DNA of 64,000 nt from Bacillus_I endophytica_A (lineage in GTDB: Bacteria; Bacillota; Bacilli; Bacillales; Bacillaceae_H), in the NCBI RefSeq assembly GCF_026790145.1, contig NZ_JALAMS010000003.1, positions 372,001 to 436,000 of the forward strand, in the 5' to 3' direction. Position numbers and translations under genes: made by a program. This document shows positions 16,681 through 25,651 of the stretch, piece after piece. Each line of letters opens with the position of its first letter. Within the stretch, counting starts at the first letter, position 1. Below the pieces are notes generated by a model. That model worked only from the letters and a program-made list of their open reading frames with translations. It made no database searches and was not told the DNA's origin.

Positions 16681-17260
16681 ATTCGCCATTTGCGTTTTCA
16701 TTATTGTTAACTTCTTTCCCTTGTGGTGAAGTTTTCATCTTTTCTATCGTCTTATTCAACGTGTCTCGAAACTCGTCTGAAGCTGTAGCAGAGTTTCCGT
16801 TGCTTAAACGTTCAATAAGGTCTAGATGTTCCTCGTTATCAGAAACGTATACGTGGTAGTAACGAGGCACAACAGATAAAGCTGTTCGCTTAACGCTATC
16901 TGCTGTAGCAGAGCGATTTTGTGCACTAGTCTTGTATGAAATGAGCACTTCTTTATCTGTAACAAGCGTTGCCGTATCTTCTACATTTGGAAGCGATGAG
17001 GCCATTCGGCTAATAGAGTCAGCTAATGCTTCTCGGTCTAAGTATGGAACACCTTCTTGTCGTTGTTCTTGATTTTCTCCATCATTTCTTTGACGTCTAA
17101 CATAGCCATAGTTAGAGTTTGTATCATTTTCAGTATCTCGATCTGAAACGGTAATGGGAGTCGTTCCTTCATCTGTTAAAGAATCATTTTCAGCGGCGTT
17201 TTGCTGGCATGCTGCTGTGAAGAGAAGCAAACAAGAAAAAGGGAAAATAAGACGTTTCAT
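16679..17260 (-). CDS. yutC: YhcN/YlaJ-type sporulation lipoprotein YutC
   Basis: A 193-residue lipoprotein with a short signal peptide and lipobox TAAC (Cys18). A low-complexity Asp/Asn/Gln linker to about residue 70 leads into a domain of about 90 residues (YLDREALADSISRMASSLP and onward) typical of the YhcN/YlaJ family found in spores and germination. Its exact role is unknown. The start ATG at 17260 has AGGAGGTGC upstream. The gene is convergent with lipA and shares its terminator. Confidence 0.82.
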   Translation of the reverse strand: MKRLIFPFSCLLLFTAACQQNAAENDSLTDEGTTPITVSDRDTENDTNSNYGYVRRQRNDGENQEQRQEGVPYLDREALADSISRMASSLPNVEDTATLVTDKEVLISYKTSAQNRSATADSVKRTALSVVPRYYHVYVSDNEEHLDLIERLSNGNSATASDEFRDTLNKTIEKMKTSPQGKEVNNNENANGE

Positions 17261-17375
17261 TTAAGCACCTCCTTTCCTATTAGAATGCGACAAATACGAG
17301 CGTTTTTTTCTGTCAAATGATGGTTTCATGGGTGTTGTTATGGTATGTTAAAATGAGAGAAATGAGGTGAAGTTT

Positions 17376-17651
17376 TTGGTACAAGTTCAAAATAATACGT
17401 ATGAATTAATTGAAGATGTTAAAGAGGGATTTCAAGAGGAGGCTTTCAAAGCACGCTACAGTGAAATTTTAAATAAATATGATTATATTGTAGGTGACTG
17501 GGGATATAATCAGCTTCGCCTAAAAGGATTTTTCGAAGATCAAAACAATCGTTCAACATATGACACGAAAATTAGCACGCTGCAGGAGTATTTATTTGAA
17601 TACTGTAACTTTGGATGCGCTTATTTTGTGCTTCGTAAGATAAAAAAATAA
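17376..17651 (+). CDS. yutD: DUF1027 protein YutD
   Basis: A small cytoplasmic protein of about 91 residues from the YutD family, conserved in Bacillales and lactobacilli, of unknown function. Conserved parts are RYSEILNKYDYIVGDWGYNQLRLKGF and the C-terminal CNFGCAYFVLRK. I prefer the TTG start at 17376, which has GAGGTG six bases upstream; the GTG at 17367 lies within that binding site. It is monocistronic by its terminator. Confidence 0.85.
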   Translation: MVQVQNNTYELIEDVKEGFQEEAFKARYSEILNKYDYIVGDWGYNQLRLKGFFEDQNNRSTYDTKISTLQEYLFEYCNFGCAYFVLRKIKK

Positions 17652-17688
17652 AAGCCAAGGCACTTTATTAAAGGCTTTGGCTTTTATT
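17650..17688 (+). terminator. Terminator after yutD
   Basis: AAAAGCCAAGGC / GCTTTGGCTTTT hairpin with a T run. Confidence 0.85.
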
Positions 17689-17817
17689 TTTTTGATGAAG
17701 TTTTACTGAGCTTTCTCCTAGGTTATTTAGTATAAGAGCTTGCCCTTGTATGGTAAACTATAGATGGAAAATACTAAAACAAAAATTAGCTTATGCAACA
17801 TAAGGGGATGAGTAAGC

Positions 17818-18255
17818 ATGTATTTTGTTGATCGAGGTCGTATTGAAAAGATATTGGTTCACTTTGAGGAGCAGTATGCGCTTTTTTTACATCATGAAAA
17901 ATGGGAAAGCGAACTGGAGCTACGAGCTCTTGAGCGAATTGGTCACATTCTCATCGAAGGCATTCTAGATGTTGGGAACGATATGATTGACGGCTTTATT
18001 ATGAGAGATCCGGGAAGCTATGATGATATTGTAGATATTTTGCATGATGAGAAAGTTATTACAAGCGAAGACGAAGGGTTACTAAAAGACTTTATTCGCT
18101 ATCGTAAAGAGCTTGTGCAGCAGTATATAGATATTAACCATGAAGAACTTATTGAGGCTTTAAAAAGAAATGCACCGGTGCTTGAAGCATTCCCAACACG
18201 AATCCGTACATATTTGGAAAATGAACTTGGTCCTGTTTCAGCATTTAAAAACTAA
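17818..18255 (+). CDS. yutE: DUF86/HepT-like protein YutE
   Basis: A 145-residue all-helical protein of the DUF86 (UPF0331, HepT-like) group. HepT toxins carry a motif with Arg and, a few residues on, His-x-Tyr; here the matching stretch is RYRKELVQQY, with Gln where His is expected. No nucleotidyltransferase antitoxin (MntA) is adjacent. The gene instead precedes the phosphatase yutF by 32 bases, as in B. subtilis, suggesting a housekeeping role. The function is unknown. Confidence 0.85.
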   Translation: MYFVDRGRIEKILVHFEEQYALFLHHEKWESELELRALERIGHILIEGILDVGNDMIDGFIMRDPGSYDDIVDILHDEKVITSEDEGLLKDFIRYRKELVQQYIDINHEELIEALKRNAPVLEAFPTRIRTYLENELGPVSAFKN

Positions 18256-18287
18256 CAAGAACGAGTGACATAAGGAGGATTTACGGT

Positions 18288-19058
18288 TTGAAAAAGTATA
18301 AAGGCTATTTATTTGATTTAGATGGAACAATGTATAAAGGAACAGAGCTTATCGCAGAAGCAAGAGACTTTGTTGTAAAGCTTAAAGAAAAGAATCTCCC
18401 ATATCTTTTTGTAACGAACAATTCTTCAAGAACACCTGAGCAAGTAGCTGCAAAATTAAGAGATTTTGGTATCCCAGCAGAGGGACCACAAGTTTTTACA
18501 ACAAGCCAAGCAACAGCAAACTTTTTAGCGGAGAAAAAAGAGAATGCAACAGCATATGTTATTGGTGAAGAAGGAATTCAACAAGCACTGATTGAAAAAG
18601 GATTTACGCTTCAAGACGAGAATCCAGACTTTGTTGTTGTTGGGATTGACAGAAGCATAAGTTATGAGAAACTTACGAAGGCTTGCTTAGGAGTAAGAAA
18701 TGGAGCAACGTTCGTATCTACTAATGGTGACATTGCGATTCCGACTGAGAGAGGACTTTTACCTGGAAATGGTTCTCTTACATCTGTTGTTACAGTGTCA
18801 ACAGAAACACAGCCAATTTTTATAGGAAAACCAGAAAAAATTATTATGGAACAAGCGCTTGAAGTAATTGGGACACCAAGATCTGAAACGCTTATGATTG
18901 GTGATAATTATCACACAGATATTATGGCTGGGATGAATGCAGGAATTGACACGCTTCTTGTTCATACAGGAGTTACAACTCCAGAACATTTAACAACATT
19001 TGAACAGCAGCCTACCCATGTTGCACACTCACTTTTAGAATGGATGGAATCTATTTAA
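18288..19058 (+). CDS. yutF: HAD-IIA phosphatase YutF (NagD-like)
   Basis: A 256-residue phosphatase of the HAD superfamily, subfamily IIA. Motif I is FDLDGTMY near residue 10, motif II FVTNNSS near 44, motif III the lysine in IGKPEK, motif IV MIGDNYHTD near 203. Relatives dephosphorylate p-nitrophenyl phosphate and nucleotides; the natural substrate is unknown. The start is TTG 18288 behind AAGGAGG. It probably forms a two-gene unit with yutE. Confidence 0.92.
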   Translation: MKKYKGYLFDLDGTMYKGTELIAEARDFVVKLKEKNLPYLFVTNNSSRTPEQVAAKLRDFGIPAEGPQVFTTSQATANFLAEKKENATAYVIGEEGIQQALIEKGFTLQDENPDFVVVGIDRSISYEKLTKACLGVRNGATFVSTNGDIAIPTERGLLPGNGSLTSVVTVSTETQPIFIGKPEKIIMEQALEVIGTPRSETLMIGDNYHTDIMAGMNAGIDTLLVHTGVTTPEHLTTFEQQPTHVAHSLLEWMESI

Positions 19059-19060
19059 TG

Positions 19061-19091
19061 AAGAGAGGAACTTTTGTTCCTCTCTTTTTTT
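19061..19091 (+). terminator. Terminator after yutF
   Basis: AAGAGAGGAAC / GTTCCTCTCTT hairpin with TTTT loop and T run. Confidence 0.92.
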
Positions 19092-19153
19092 ATCGAATAA
19101 AAGACTTTTCTTTAATAAAAACTAACAGTTCACTTATATTACAAAGATATAAT

Positions 19154-19181
19154 TTGACAATTCTGTGAACACTGATATGCT
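19154..19181 (+). promoter_or_regulatory. SigA-type promoter for the HAD gene
   Basis: TTGACA (19154-19159) and TATGCT (19176-19181) with a 16-base spacer. Confidence 0.5.
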
Positions 19182-19229
19182 TCTTCTACATATACTATTT
19201 ATACACACTAAAAAAAGGGGATTGAACAG

Positions 19230-19970
19230 ATGGAAAAACAAACATTGATTTTTGATTTAGATGACACACTTATTCATTGTAATAAATACTTTCGAGCAAC
19301 AATTAATACTTTTGTATCAACAATGCAACAATGGTTTTCTATTCTTACTGCTGATGAAATTAAAGAAAAGCAGCTCGAGATTGATTTAGAAAGCATTGAA
19401 CAACATGGACTTCATTCCTCAAGGTTCCCTGAATCTCTTGTTTCAACTTATAGATTTTTTTGTGAGAAGCAAAAGAAAGAGATAAAAGAAACAGAGATAG
19501 AAGAAATAAGAAAAATTGGTGTGAGCGTTTTTGAAATTGAAGTACAGCCTTTTCCATATATGTATGAAGTGTTGTCAACACTGCAAAATGAAGGACACGA
19601 GCTTTATCTTTTTACAGGCGGTGATGAAGAGAACCAGAGCAGGAAAGTTGTGCAGCTTGAGCTTGAAACGTATTTTGGGAATCGTGTTTTTATTTTTGAA
19701 CACAAAAATACAGAGGCTCTTCAAACTGTTTTACAAACTATCCGCTCTAACCCTAAACAAACGTGGATGATAGGCAATTCCCTAAAAACAGATATTAAGC
19801 CAGCTGTTGAGCTTGGAATTCACGCTATTCATATTCCTTCTGAACTTGAATGGAGTTATAACCAAATTAAGCTTGATATCGATCCAACAGGTGAGCTTAT
19901 TACTTTAAACTCCCTTACTCAAGTGCCAACTCTTATTAAACAATATGCTAAGGAAGATAAAGCGCTCTAA
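19230..19970 (+). CDS. HAD family hydrolase, substrate unknown
   Basis: A 246-residue protein of the haloacid dehalogenase superfamily. Motif I is DLDDTLIH near residue 9, motif II FTGGDEEN near 129, and motif IV MIGNSLKTDIKP near 182. A helical cap of about 90 residues lies between motifs I and II. A phosphatase role is likely, but the substrate cannot be read from sequence. The ribosome binding site AAAAAAGGGGATTG precedes ATG 19230. It lies between yutF and a dead gene, where B. subtilis has nothing I recognise as its counterpart. Confidence 0.85.
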   Translation: MEKQTLIFDLDDTLIHCNKYFRATINTFVSTMQQWFSILTADEIKEKQLEIDLESIEQHGLHSSRFPESLVSTYRFFCEKQKKEIKETEIEEIRKIGVSVFEIEVQPFPYMYEVLSTLQNEGHELYLFTGGDEENQSRKVVQLELETYFGNRVFIFEHKNTEALQTVLQTIRSNPKQTWMIGNSLKTDIKPAVELGIHAIHIPSELEWSYNQIKLDIDPTGELITLNSLTQVPTLIKQYAKEDKAL

Positions 19971-19973
19971 AGG

Positions 19974-20645
19974 TTACGGTATAATCATCATACCGTTAAC
20001 ATGAAGCGTCTGTTCTGACCGTCTAATTGGTACATCTGAACCATGCATACTTACAGAATCAGCTGAGAAACTAGCTGGAATGAGCGGGGGTACACAGGGA
20101 TAGGAGTGATAGTATTTACTCTTATTCCAATATCAATCATGCTATTTGCTAAAGCTCTTGTTGTATAGAAAGGAAAATAGATGTTTACTTTGAAGATATC
20201 ATCAAACTGTTTATCTGTGATATCTAACAAGCTTAGTTGTTGAACCTGTATGCCTACGTGGTTGCGAATGTTTTCAAGATGTCCGAATGTGTCTATTGTA
20301 GCCTCTACAATGCCTTGAAAACGATGTTTGTCACGCAAGTCAATAGGAAGAAGCAAGCAGCGTCTTCTAAGTTCCTCAACGCATGTTTTCGTTCATTTGG
20401 CGTCTTCATGTTTGTCAATGTAGGAGATAGCAACATCTGCTCCAATCCCGCTATCGTCACAAGTAATTAAGGCTCCCCTTCCAGTTAGTTTTCCACTTCC
20501 AACTTCTCAATAATTGATCTTAGGTTCATAAGTTTTTCAAGACCCGGGTGTTTTGTTTCTCATTGAGATGGAAAGCTACTTGGGACATCCTCATATTTTT
20601 TGTGACCTTTTCATAGTAGGGAATTAATGGATACTTTGGTTTCAT
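19974..20645 (-). pseudogene. Decayed short-chain dehydrogenase (YhdF-like) with frameshifts and a deletion
   Basis: Read on the minus strand from ATG 20645, the pieces of a stress-type SDR appear in order but in different frames: KPKYPLIPYYEKVTKN, then HPGLEKLMNLR, then GALITCDDSGIGADVAISY, then RRRCLLLPIDLRDKHRFQG. An open frame of about 100 codons (20356-20051) carries HVGIQVQQLSLLDITDKQF and jumps from TTRALANSM straight to GIRVNTITPIPVY, so the catalytic Ser/Tyr/Lys region is deleted. The family C-terminus QTLHVNGMMII appears in another frame, ending at TAA 19974. No function is possible. Confidence 0.88.
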
Positions 20646-20796
20646 TTTCCTTTTCTAAAAAAGATCAAATTCTTTATACACTATGCAAATTAATCTAGTG
20701 TAATGTCTGTTGAGTAAGCAACCTGATGAAACGCTGTATAAGACAGTATTTGTTTGAAGTAAGATAGAAAACAGAAGAGCATCTAGGGGGGATGTT

Positions 20797-20968
20797 ATGC
20801 AATACAACCCTCAATCCCCTTTCTTTTCTCAGCAGCCTTCTATATAGAAAGAGAGTCAACTAAAAAGAATGAGATAACCCGTATCCTTTTAAAAACACAA
20901 AATACGGGCAAGATTGCCATAATATTGTACTGCAAGTTATATGGAGTACTATCCAATCATTTAAAAAG
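20797..20968 (+). pseudogene. Possible remnant of a small gene
   Basis: A strong ribosome binding site (TAGGGGGGATG) precedes an ATG at 20797 that opens a 16-codon peptide MQYNPQSPFFSQQPSI ending in TAG. A second frame, reached by a small frameshift near the stop, stays open for over 40 codons (ERESTKKNEITRILLKTQ and onward) to a TAG just before the terminator. The setting suggests a frameshifted small gene, but I recognise no family. The rest of 20646-20796 holds nothing I can name. Confidence 0.25.
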
Positions 20969-20997
20969 AAAAGAGTAGCTAACAGCTACTCTTTTTT
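20969..20997 (+). terminator. Terminator upstream of yutH
   Basis: AAGAGTAGCT / AGCTACTCTT hairpin with a three-base loop and T run; it has no intact gene directly upstream. Confidence 0.85.
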
Positions 20998-21077
20998 GAT
21001 GAAGAGAAAAGTAACCATTTTACAGGAATCTCTTCATATAATTATAAAGAGAAATGAATAGAGAAGGAGCGATAGCA

Positions 21078-22088
21078 TTGCAACAAGCAATTTATGAAAT
21101 GTATGGAATTCAACCAACTTCTTTCTCGGATATATTTGGATATGACGGTTTTTCGCAAGGACATCTTTTATATACAATTATTCAGGCTTCCTCATTTAGT
21201 GAAGAAGAAGCAAGGGAACTTTTTGAAATGGGTCAGCATTTAATTGCTAAAGGAGACAAAGAAGCAGGCTTATTTCTTCAGAATAAAGAAGGAAAGCTTA
21301 TTTCTGAATGGCAAGATGAAAAATTTATGCTTTGCCGTCATATGGCTCATTCAAACAAAGCCTTTTCCACTTTAGGAGAAGAACTTGCTTTGTTTCATGA
21401 GCGAGGAAAGATGATGTATGGTGGACAAGAAAAAATTCATCGCAGCAGGTTTGGAAATTGGAAAGAGCTCTGGGCAACAAGACACGATCAGATGGAGAAA
21501 TTTTGGATTTTAAAGGTGCGCGATCATCCAAATGATGAAATGGATAAAAGATTAATTGAATCTTTTCCTTATTATTCAGGTCTTACTGAAAATGCAATTC
21601 AATATTTAGTGGATACAGAGATCGATGATCTTCCACGAGCATTTGACACAGCAACTGTTTGTCATCATCGTTTTACAAAAGAGATATGGAGCGCAGAGAA
21701 ATTTGTGAAATTCCCAATGGACTGGGTTTATGACCATCCAAGTAGAGATCTCAGTGAATACATTCGCACTATTTATTTTCAAGAACCAGAAACGTTCCAA
21801 GCCAGCATGTACGCTTTTTTAGAAAAGTATGAGCGTAAAACACCTCTCTCATCCTTTGCTTGGCGTCTTCTTTACGCGAGACTTCTATGTCCACTGCATT
21901 ATTTTGAGATAGTTGAAGGCTTTTATAGCACGAATAACGAAGATTTAAAAGAACAGTACAGAAAAGAACTAGAAGATATGCTTCATACATCAGGAAACTA
22001 TGAATCTTTTTTGGGAGAATTTTATCGCTTACTAGGAATTTCTACAAAGCGCTATTATATACCGGAAATTCCTTGGCTATCTTCTTAA
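21078..22088 (+). CDS. yutH: Spore coat-associated protein YutH (CotS/YsxE family)
   Basis: A 336-residue protein related to the CotS/YsxE group, which has an aminoglycoside-phosphotransferase-like kinase fold. In B. subtilis YutH is a spore coat protein, and its gene adjoins hom as here. I choose TTG 21078, because GAAGGAG lies 7-8 bases before it; the ATG at 21054 has no binding site. The catalytic HxD/DxD pattern of active kinases is not obvious, so it may be structural. A terminator follows. Confidence 0.85.
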   Translation: MQQAIYEMYGIQPTSFSDIFGYDGFSQGHLLYTIIQASSFSEEEARELFEMGQHLIAKGDKEAGLFLQNKEGKLISEWQDEKFMLCRHMAHSNKAFSTLGEELALFHERGKMMYGGQEKIHRSRFGNWKELWATRHDQMEKFWILKVRDHPNDEMDKRLIESFPYYSGLTENAIQYLVDTEIDDLPRAFDTATVCHHRFTKEIWSAEKFVKFPMDWVYDHPSRDLSEYIRTIYFQEPETFQASMYAFLEKYERKTPLSSFAWRLLYARLLCPLHYFEIVEGFYSTNNEDLKEQYRKELEDMLHTSGNYESFLGEFYRLLGISTKRYYIPEIPWLSS

Positions 22089-22118
22089 TATATAGAAGTA
22101 GGATATGATATAATAAAA

Positions 22119-22166
22119 GAAGTCGCAATATTCTTTAAAATAAAAGAACGTTGCGACTTTTTCTTT
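22119..22166 (+). terminator. Terminator after yutH
   Basis: AAGTCGCAA / TTGCGACTT arms enclosing a second short stem, followed by TTTTTC. Confidence 0.8.
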
Positions 22167-22245
22167 TTAATCATGAAAAGCTATTGTGAAAGATCATTCT
22201 TTCCTTTAAAATAATTAGAAAATTTATATTTGTTAGCAAAATGGG

Positions 22246-22273
22246 TTGTAAAATCCTTAAAAAGCTTTATAAT
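22246..22273 (+). promoter_or_regulatory. SigA promoter of hom-thrC-thrB
   Basis: TTGTAA (22246-22251), 16 bases, perfect TATAAT (22268-22273), 62 bases before the hom start. Confidence 0.65.
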
Positions 22274-22334
22274 GTCTTTTATACGAGTACATATGTATTT
22301 TCAAGATAAACATTCGAAGGAGCGTGGCACAGCT

Positions 22335-23636
22335 ATGACAAAAAAAATATCGGTCGGTTTACTAGGACTTGGAACAGTTGGATCAGGTGTTGTGAAAATT
22401 GTTGAAGAACATCAGGATAAGCTGCAGCATCAAATTGGATGTCCCGTTGAGATAAAAAAGGCATTAGTACGTGACCTTGATAAAAGCCGTGATACGAATT
22501 TAACGAAGGAAAAATTCACAGAGAACGTAAGCGATATTTTACATGACCCAGAAATCGATGTTGTAATTGAAGTAATGGGCGGAGTCGAAGAAACGCGTGA
22601 TTATCTACTAACAGCACTTCAAAATAAAAAGCATGTTGTAACAGCAAATAAAGATTTAATGGCTTTATACGGTTCAGAATTGTTGACAGTAGCAGCTGAT
22701 AACAAATGTGATTTATTTTACGAAGCAAGTGTTGCAGGAGGAATCCCAATTTTAAGAGGATTAGTTGATGGTCTTTCTTCGGATAGAATTACGAAGATGA
22801 TGGGAATTGTGAACGGTACAACAAACTTCATTCTAACGAAAATGAGCAATGAAGGAAAAGCATATGATGACGTTCTAGCTGAAGCCCAAAAGCTTGGCTA
22901 TGCAGAAGCAGACCCAACTGCAGATGTAGAAGGACTAGATGCAGCCCGTAAAATGACTATTTTGGCAACGCTTGGTTTTTCTATGAAAGTCGATCTTGAT
23001 GATGTAAAGGTAGAAGGAATTACTAGAGTTACAGAGGAAGATTTACAGTATAGTAAACAACTAGGTTATACAATGAAGCTCATTGGTTATGCTCATCGAG
23101 ATGAAGAAGAAATTGAAGTTAGTGTTCAACCAACATTAATTGCGAACAATCATCCATTAGCAGGAGTAAATGATGAGTATAACGCTGTCTATGTGTATGG
23201 GGAAGCTGTCGGGGAAACAATGTTTTATGGACCCGGAGCAGGTAGTTTGCCAACAGCAACAGCAGTTGTATCAGATCTTGTTGGAGTAATGAAGAACATG
23301 AGACTTGGTGTGAACGGAAGCAGTGCAGTTGCTCCGCAATTCCCGAAACAGCTTAAAGCAGACGAAAAAGTACTTTCGAAATATTTCCTTCGTCTTCATG
23401 TCCATGATCAAGTTGGAGCATTTTCAGAGCTGACAAACTTGTTTTCAGATCAAGGAGTAAGTCTTGAAAGAATTATTCAGCTTCCTGTTAAAGACAGTGA
23501 TCTAGCTGAAATTGTTCTTGTTACGCATGAAGCATCGCTAGGAAAATATGAAAAAGTATTACATGCTATTGAAGCACTGCCAATTGTTCAAGAAATCAAA
23601 AGCAGCTATAGAGTTGAAGGAGATGGATCGCTATGA
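22335..23636 (+). CDS. hom: Homoserine dehydrogenase
   Basis: Reduces aspartate semialdehyde to homoserine, the branch point to threonine and methionine. The 433-residue protein has the dinucleotide motif GLGTVGSGV near residue 10, the catalytic core NKDLMALYG, GIVNGTTNF and ADPTADVEG, and a C-terminal ACT domain (about residues 350-425) for threonine feedback. ATG 22335 follows GAAGGAGCG; the longer frame from 22230 runs into the promoter. It overlaps thrC by 4 bases. Confidence 0.97.
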   Translation: MTKKISVGLLGLGTVGSGVVKIVEEHQDKLQHQIGCPVEIKKALVRDLDKSRDTNLTKEKFTENVSDILHDPEIDVVIEVMGGVEETRDYLLTALQNKKHVVTANKDLMALYGSELLTVAADNKCDLFYEASVAGGIPILRGLVDGLSSDRITKMMGIVNGTTNFILTKMSNEGKAYDDVLAEAQKLGYAEADPTADVEGLDAARKMTILATLGFSMKVDLDDVKVEGITRVTEEDLQYSKQLGYTMKLIGYAHRDEEEIEVSVQPTLIANNHPLAGVNDEYNAVYVYGEAVGETMFYGPGAGSLPTATAVVSDLVGVMKNMRLGVNGSSAVAPQFPKQLKADEKVLSKYFLRLHVHDQVGAFSELTNLFSDQGVSLERIIQLPVKDSDLAEIVLVTHEASLGKYEKVLHAIEALPIVQEIKSSYRVEGDGSL

Positions 23637-24697
23637 CATGGAAAGGTTTGTTAAGTGAGTATAGAGAGTTTCTACCCGTAAATGAGAATACGCCATTATT
23701 AACACTTCATGAAGGAAATACGCCACTTGTTCATCTAGCTTCTCTTTCAGAAGAACTTGGCATTAATTTACATGTGAAATTTGACGGAGCTAACCCAACA
23801 GGTTCTTTTAAAGATCGTGGAATGGTTATGGCTGTTGCGAAGGCGAAAGAAGAAGGAAGTAAAACAGTTGTGTGTGCTTCAACAGGGAACACATCAGCAG
23901 CTGCAGCTGCATATGCAGCTCGCGCTGGACTCCGTTGTATTGTTGTTATTCCAAATGGCAAGATTGCTATGGGGAAACTTGCGCAAGCTGTAATGTATGG
24001 AGCAGAGATTATCGCAATTGATGGAAACTTTGACGAAGCGCTTAAAATGGTGCGTAAACTTAGCGAAACAACTCCATTAACGCTCGTAAACTCTGTAAAT
24101 CCATATCGTATTGAAGGACAAAAAACAGCTGCTTTTGAGGTTTGTGACGCTTTAGGAGTAGCGCCTGATGTACTAGCTATCCCAGTTGGGAATGCAGGTA
24201 ATATTACAGCATATTGGAAAGGTTTCAACGAGTATAACGATAAGAAAAATACAGGGTTACCTCGTATGCACGGTTTTGAAGCAGAGGGAGCAGCAGCTAT
24301 TGTTCAGAATAAAGTAATTGAACAACCTGAAACAGTTGCAACAGCTATTCGAATTGGAAATCCAGCAAGCTGGAATTTTGCAGTGGAAGCGGCAGAAAAC
24401 TCGAATGGAAAAATTGACTATGTAACAGATGAAGAGATTTTAGAAGCTTATCATCTTATTGCTAAAAGAGAAGGTGTGTTTGCAGAGCCAGCTTCAGCAG
24501 CTTCTGTAGCAGGTGTTATTAAAGATTTAAAAGCAGGTAAAATTAAAAAAGGTGAGACAGTTGTTGCAGTGCTGACAGGTAACGGTTTGAAAGATCCTAA
24601 CGTTGCCATTGAGTCTAACAACTTTACACCAACTGTTCTTCCAAATGATGAAGAAGAGGTATTTCAATATATCCAAGGAGTTGTCGCTTCATGCTAG
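23633..24697 (+). CDS. thrC: Threonine synthase
   Basis: A PLP enzyme making threonine from O-phosphohomoserine. The 354-residue protein has the PLP lysine in TGSFKDRGM near residue 60, the phosphate loop PVGNAGNI near 187, and ASTGNTSAAAA near 83. It is the short form without the N-terminal extension of the longer bacterial type, as usual in Bacillus. ATGA overlaps join it to hom, and it overlaps thrB by 7 bases. Confidence 0.97.
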   Translation: MTWKGLLSEYREFLPVNENTPLLTLHEGNTPLVHLASLSEELGINLHVKFDGANPTGSFKDRGMVMAVAKAKEEGSKTVVCASTGNTSAAAAAYAARAGLRCIVVIPNGKIAMGKLAQAVMYGAEIIAIDGNFDEALKMVRKLSETTPLTLVNSVNPYRIEGQKTAAFEVCDALGVAPDVLAIPVGNAGNITAYWKGFNEYNDKKNTGLPRMHGFEAEGAAAIVQNKVIEQPETVATAIRIGNPASWNFAVEAAENSNGKIDYVTDEEILEAYHLIAKREGVFAEPASAASVAGVIKDLKAGKIKKGETVVAVLTGNGLKDPNVAIESNNFTPTVLPNDEEEVFQYIQGVVASC

Positions 24698-25608
24698 CCA
24701 TGGAACGGTTTCATATTACCGTTCCAGCAAGCACGGCAAACCTTGGTCCAGGGTTTGATTCAGTTGGAATGGCCCTTGGAAAATACCTTGAGCTAACAGT
24801 TGAGCCTGCTGAAAGATGGTCATTTGTTCCTCTTACTCAAGAGGTAGCGCTTATTCCTCAAGGAACAGATAACATGATGTATGAAGTAGCTAAGCATGTA
24901 GCAGACAAATTTGATGTCTCGCTTCCGAGTGCACGTGTTGAGGTGAAAAGCAATATTCCCCTTGCACGAGGCCTTGGAAGTAGTGCTTCAGCTATTATTG
25001 CAGGGATTGAACTTGCTAATCAGCTGTGCGAGCTGAATTTATCTAATGAAGAAAAAATCCGGATTGCAAGCCTTTTGGAAGGACATCCTGACAATGTGGC
25101 GCCAACAGTTAATGGAGGAATTGTCGTAGGCTGCCATACGGAAGCTAAGACATATACTGTTTCTATTGTGCCAAAAGATGTGGATGTTGTTGTGGTCATC
25201 CCGAATTATGAGCTTAAAACAGATGATGCTAGAAATGCGCTTCCTTCTCAGTTTTCATTTAAGGGAGCTGTCGAAGCAAGCGCTGTAAGTAATGTATTAA
25301 CAGGAGCATTGCTTATTGAAGACTGGAAAACAGTTGGAGAGATGATGGAGCAAGATTCTTTTCATGAGCCATATCGAGAACAGTTTGTTCCAGAGCTCTC
25401 TTTTGTTCGTCGTAAAGCAAAAGAATTTGGAGCCTTTGGTACAGCTTTAAGTGGTGCAGGGCCAACAGTGCTTTGTTTAGTTGAAAAAGGTCGTGGAGAA
25501 GAGCTTGCGGCTGCTTTAGCTCCATTGCTCACTCATTGCCTTGTAGAAGCAATTCAAATTGATGTAAAAGGTGTTTCAGTAGAAACTGTTACAAATGAAC
25601 ATGCATAA
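24691..25608 (+). CDS. thrB: Homoserine kinase
   Basis: Phosphorylates homoserine with ATP, feeding threonine synthase. A GHMP kinase of 305 residues, with the substrate motif PASTANLGPGFDS near residue 10, the ATP loop ARGLGSSASAI near 91, and the C-terminal SGAGPTV near 249. CAAGGAG lies before ATG 24691 inside thrC. The last gene of the operon, it is followed by a strong terminator. Confidence 0.97.
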   Translation: MLAMERFHITVPASTANLGPGFDSVGMALGKYLELTVEPAERWSFVPLTQEVALIPQGTDNMMYEVAKHVADKFDVSLPSARVEVKSNIPLARGLGSSASAIIAGIELANQLCELNLSNEEKIRIASLLEGHPDNVAPTVNGGIVVGCHTEAKTYTVSIVPKDVDVVVVIPNYELKTDDARNALPSQFSFKGAVEASAVSNVLTGALLIEDWKTVGEMMEQDSFHEPYREQFVPELSFVRRKAKEFGAFGTALSGAGPTVLCLVEKGRGEELAAALAPLLTHCLVEAIQIDVKGVSVETVTNEHA

Positions 25609-25610
25609 AA

Positions 25611-25645
25611 AAACAGCCCTTCTGCCTGAGGCAAAAGGGCTGTTA
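25611..25645. terminator. Terminator between thrB and yutI
   Basis: AACAGCCCTTCTGCC / GGCAAAAGGGCTGTT hairpin with loop TGA and flanking A/T runs. Confidence 0.9.
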
Positions 25646-25651
25646 TTATTA

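Noticed and set aside
22160..22334. T-box or other leader riboswitch before hom
   Set aside because: The leader after the promoter is about 55 bases, too short for a T-box, and has no conserved core.
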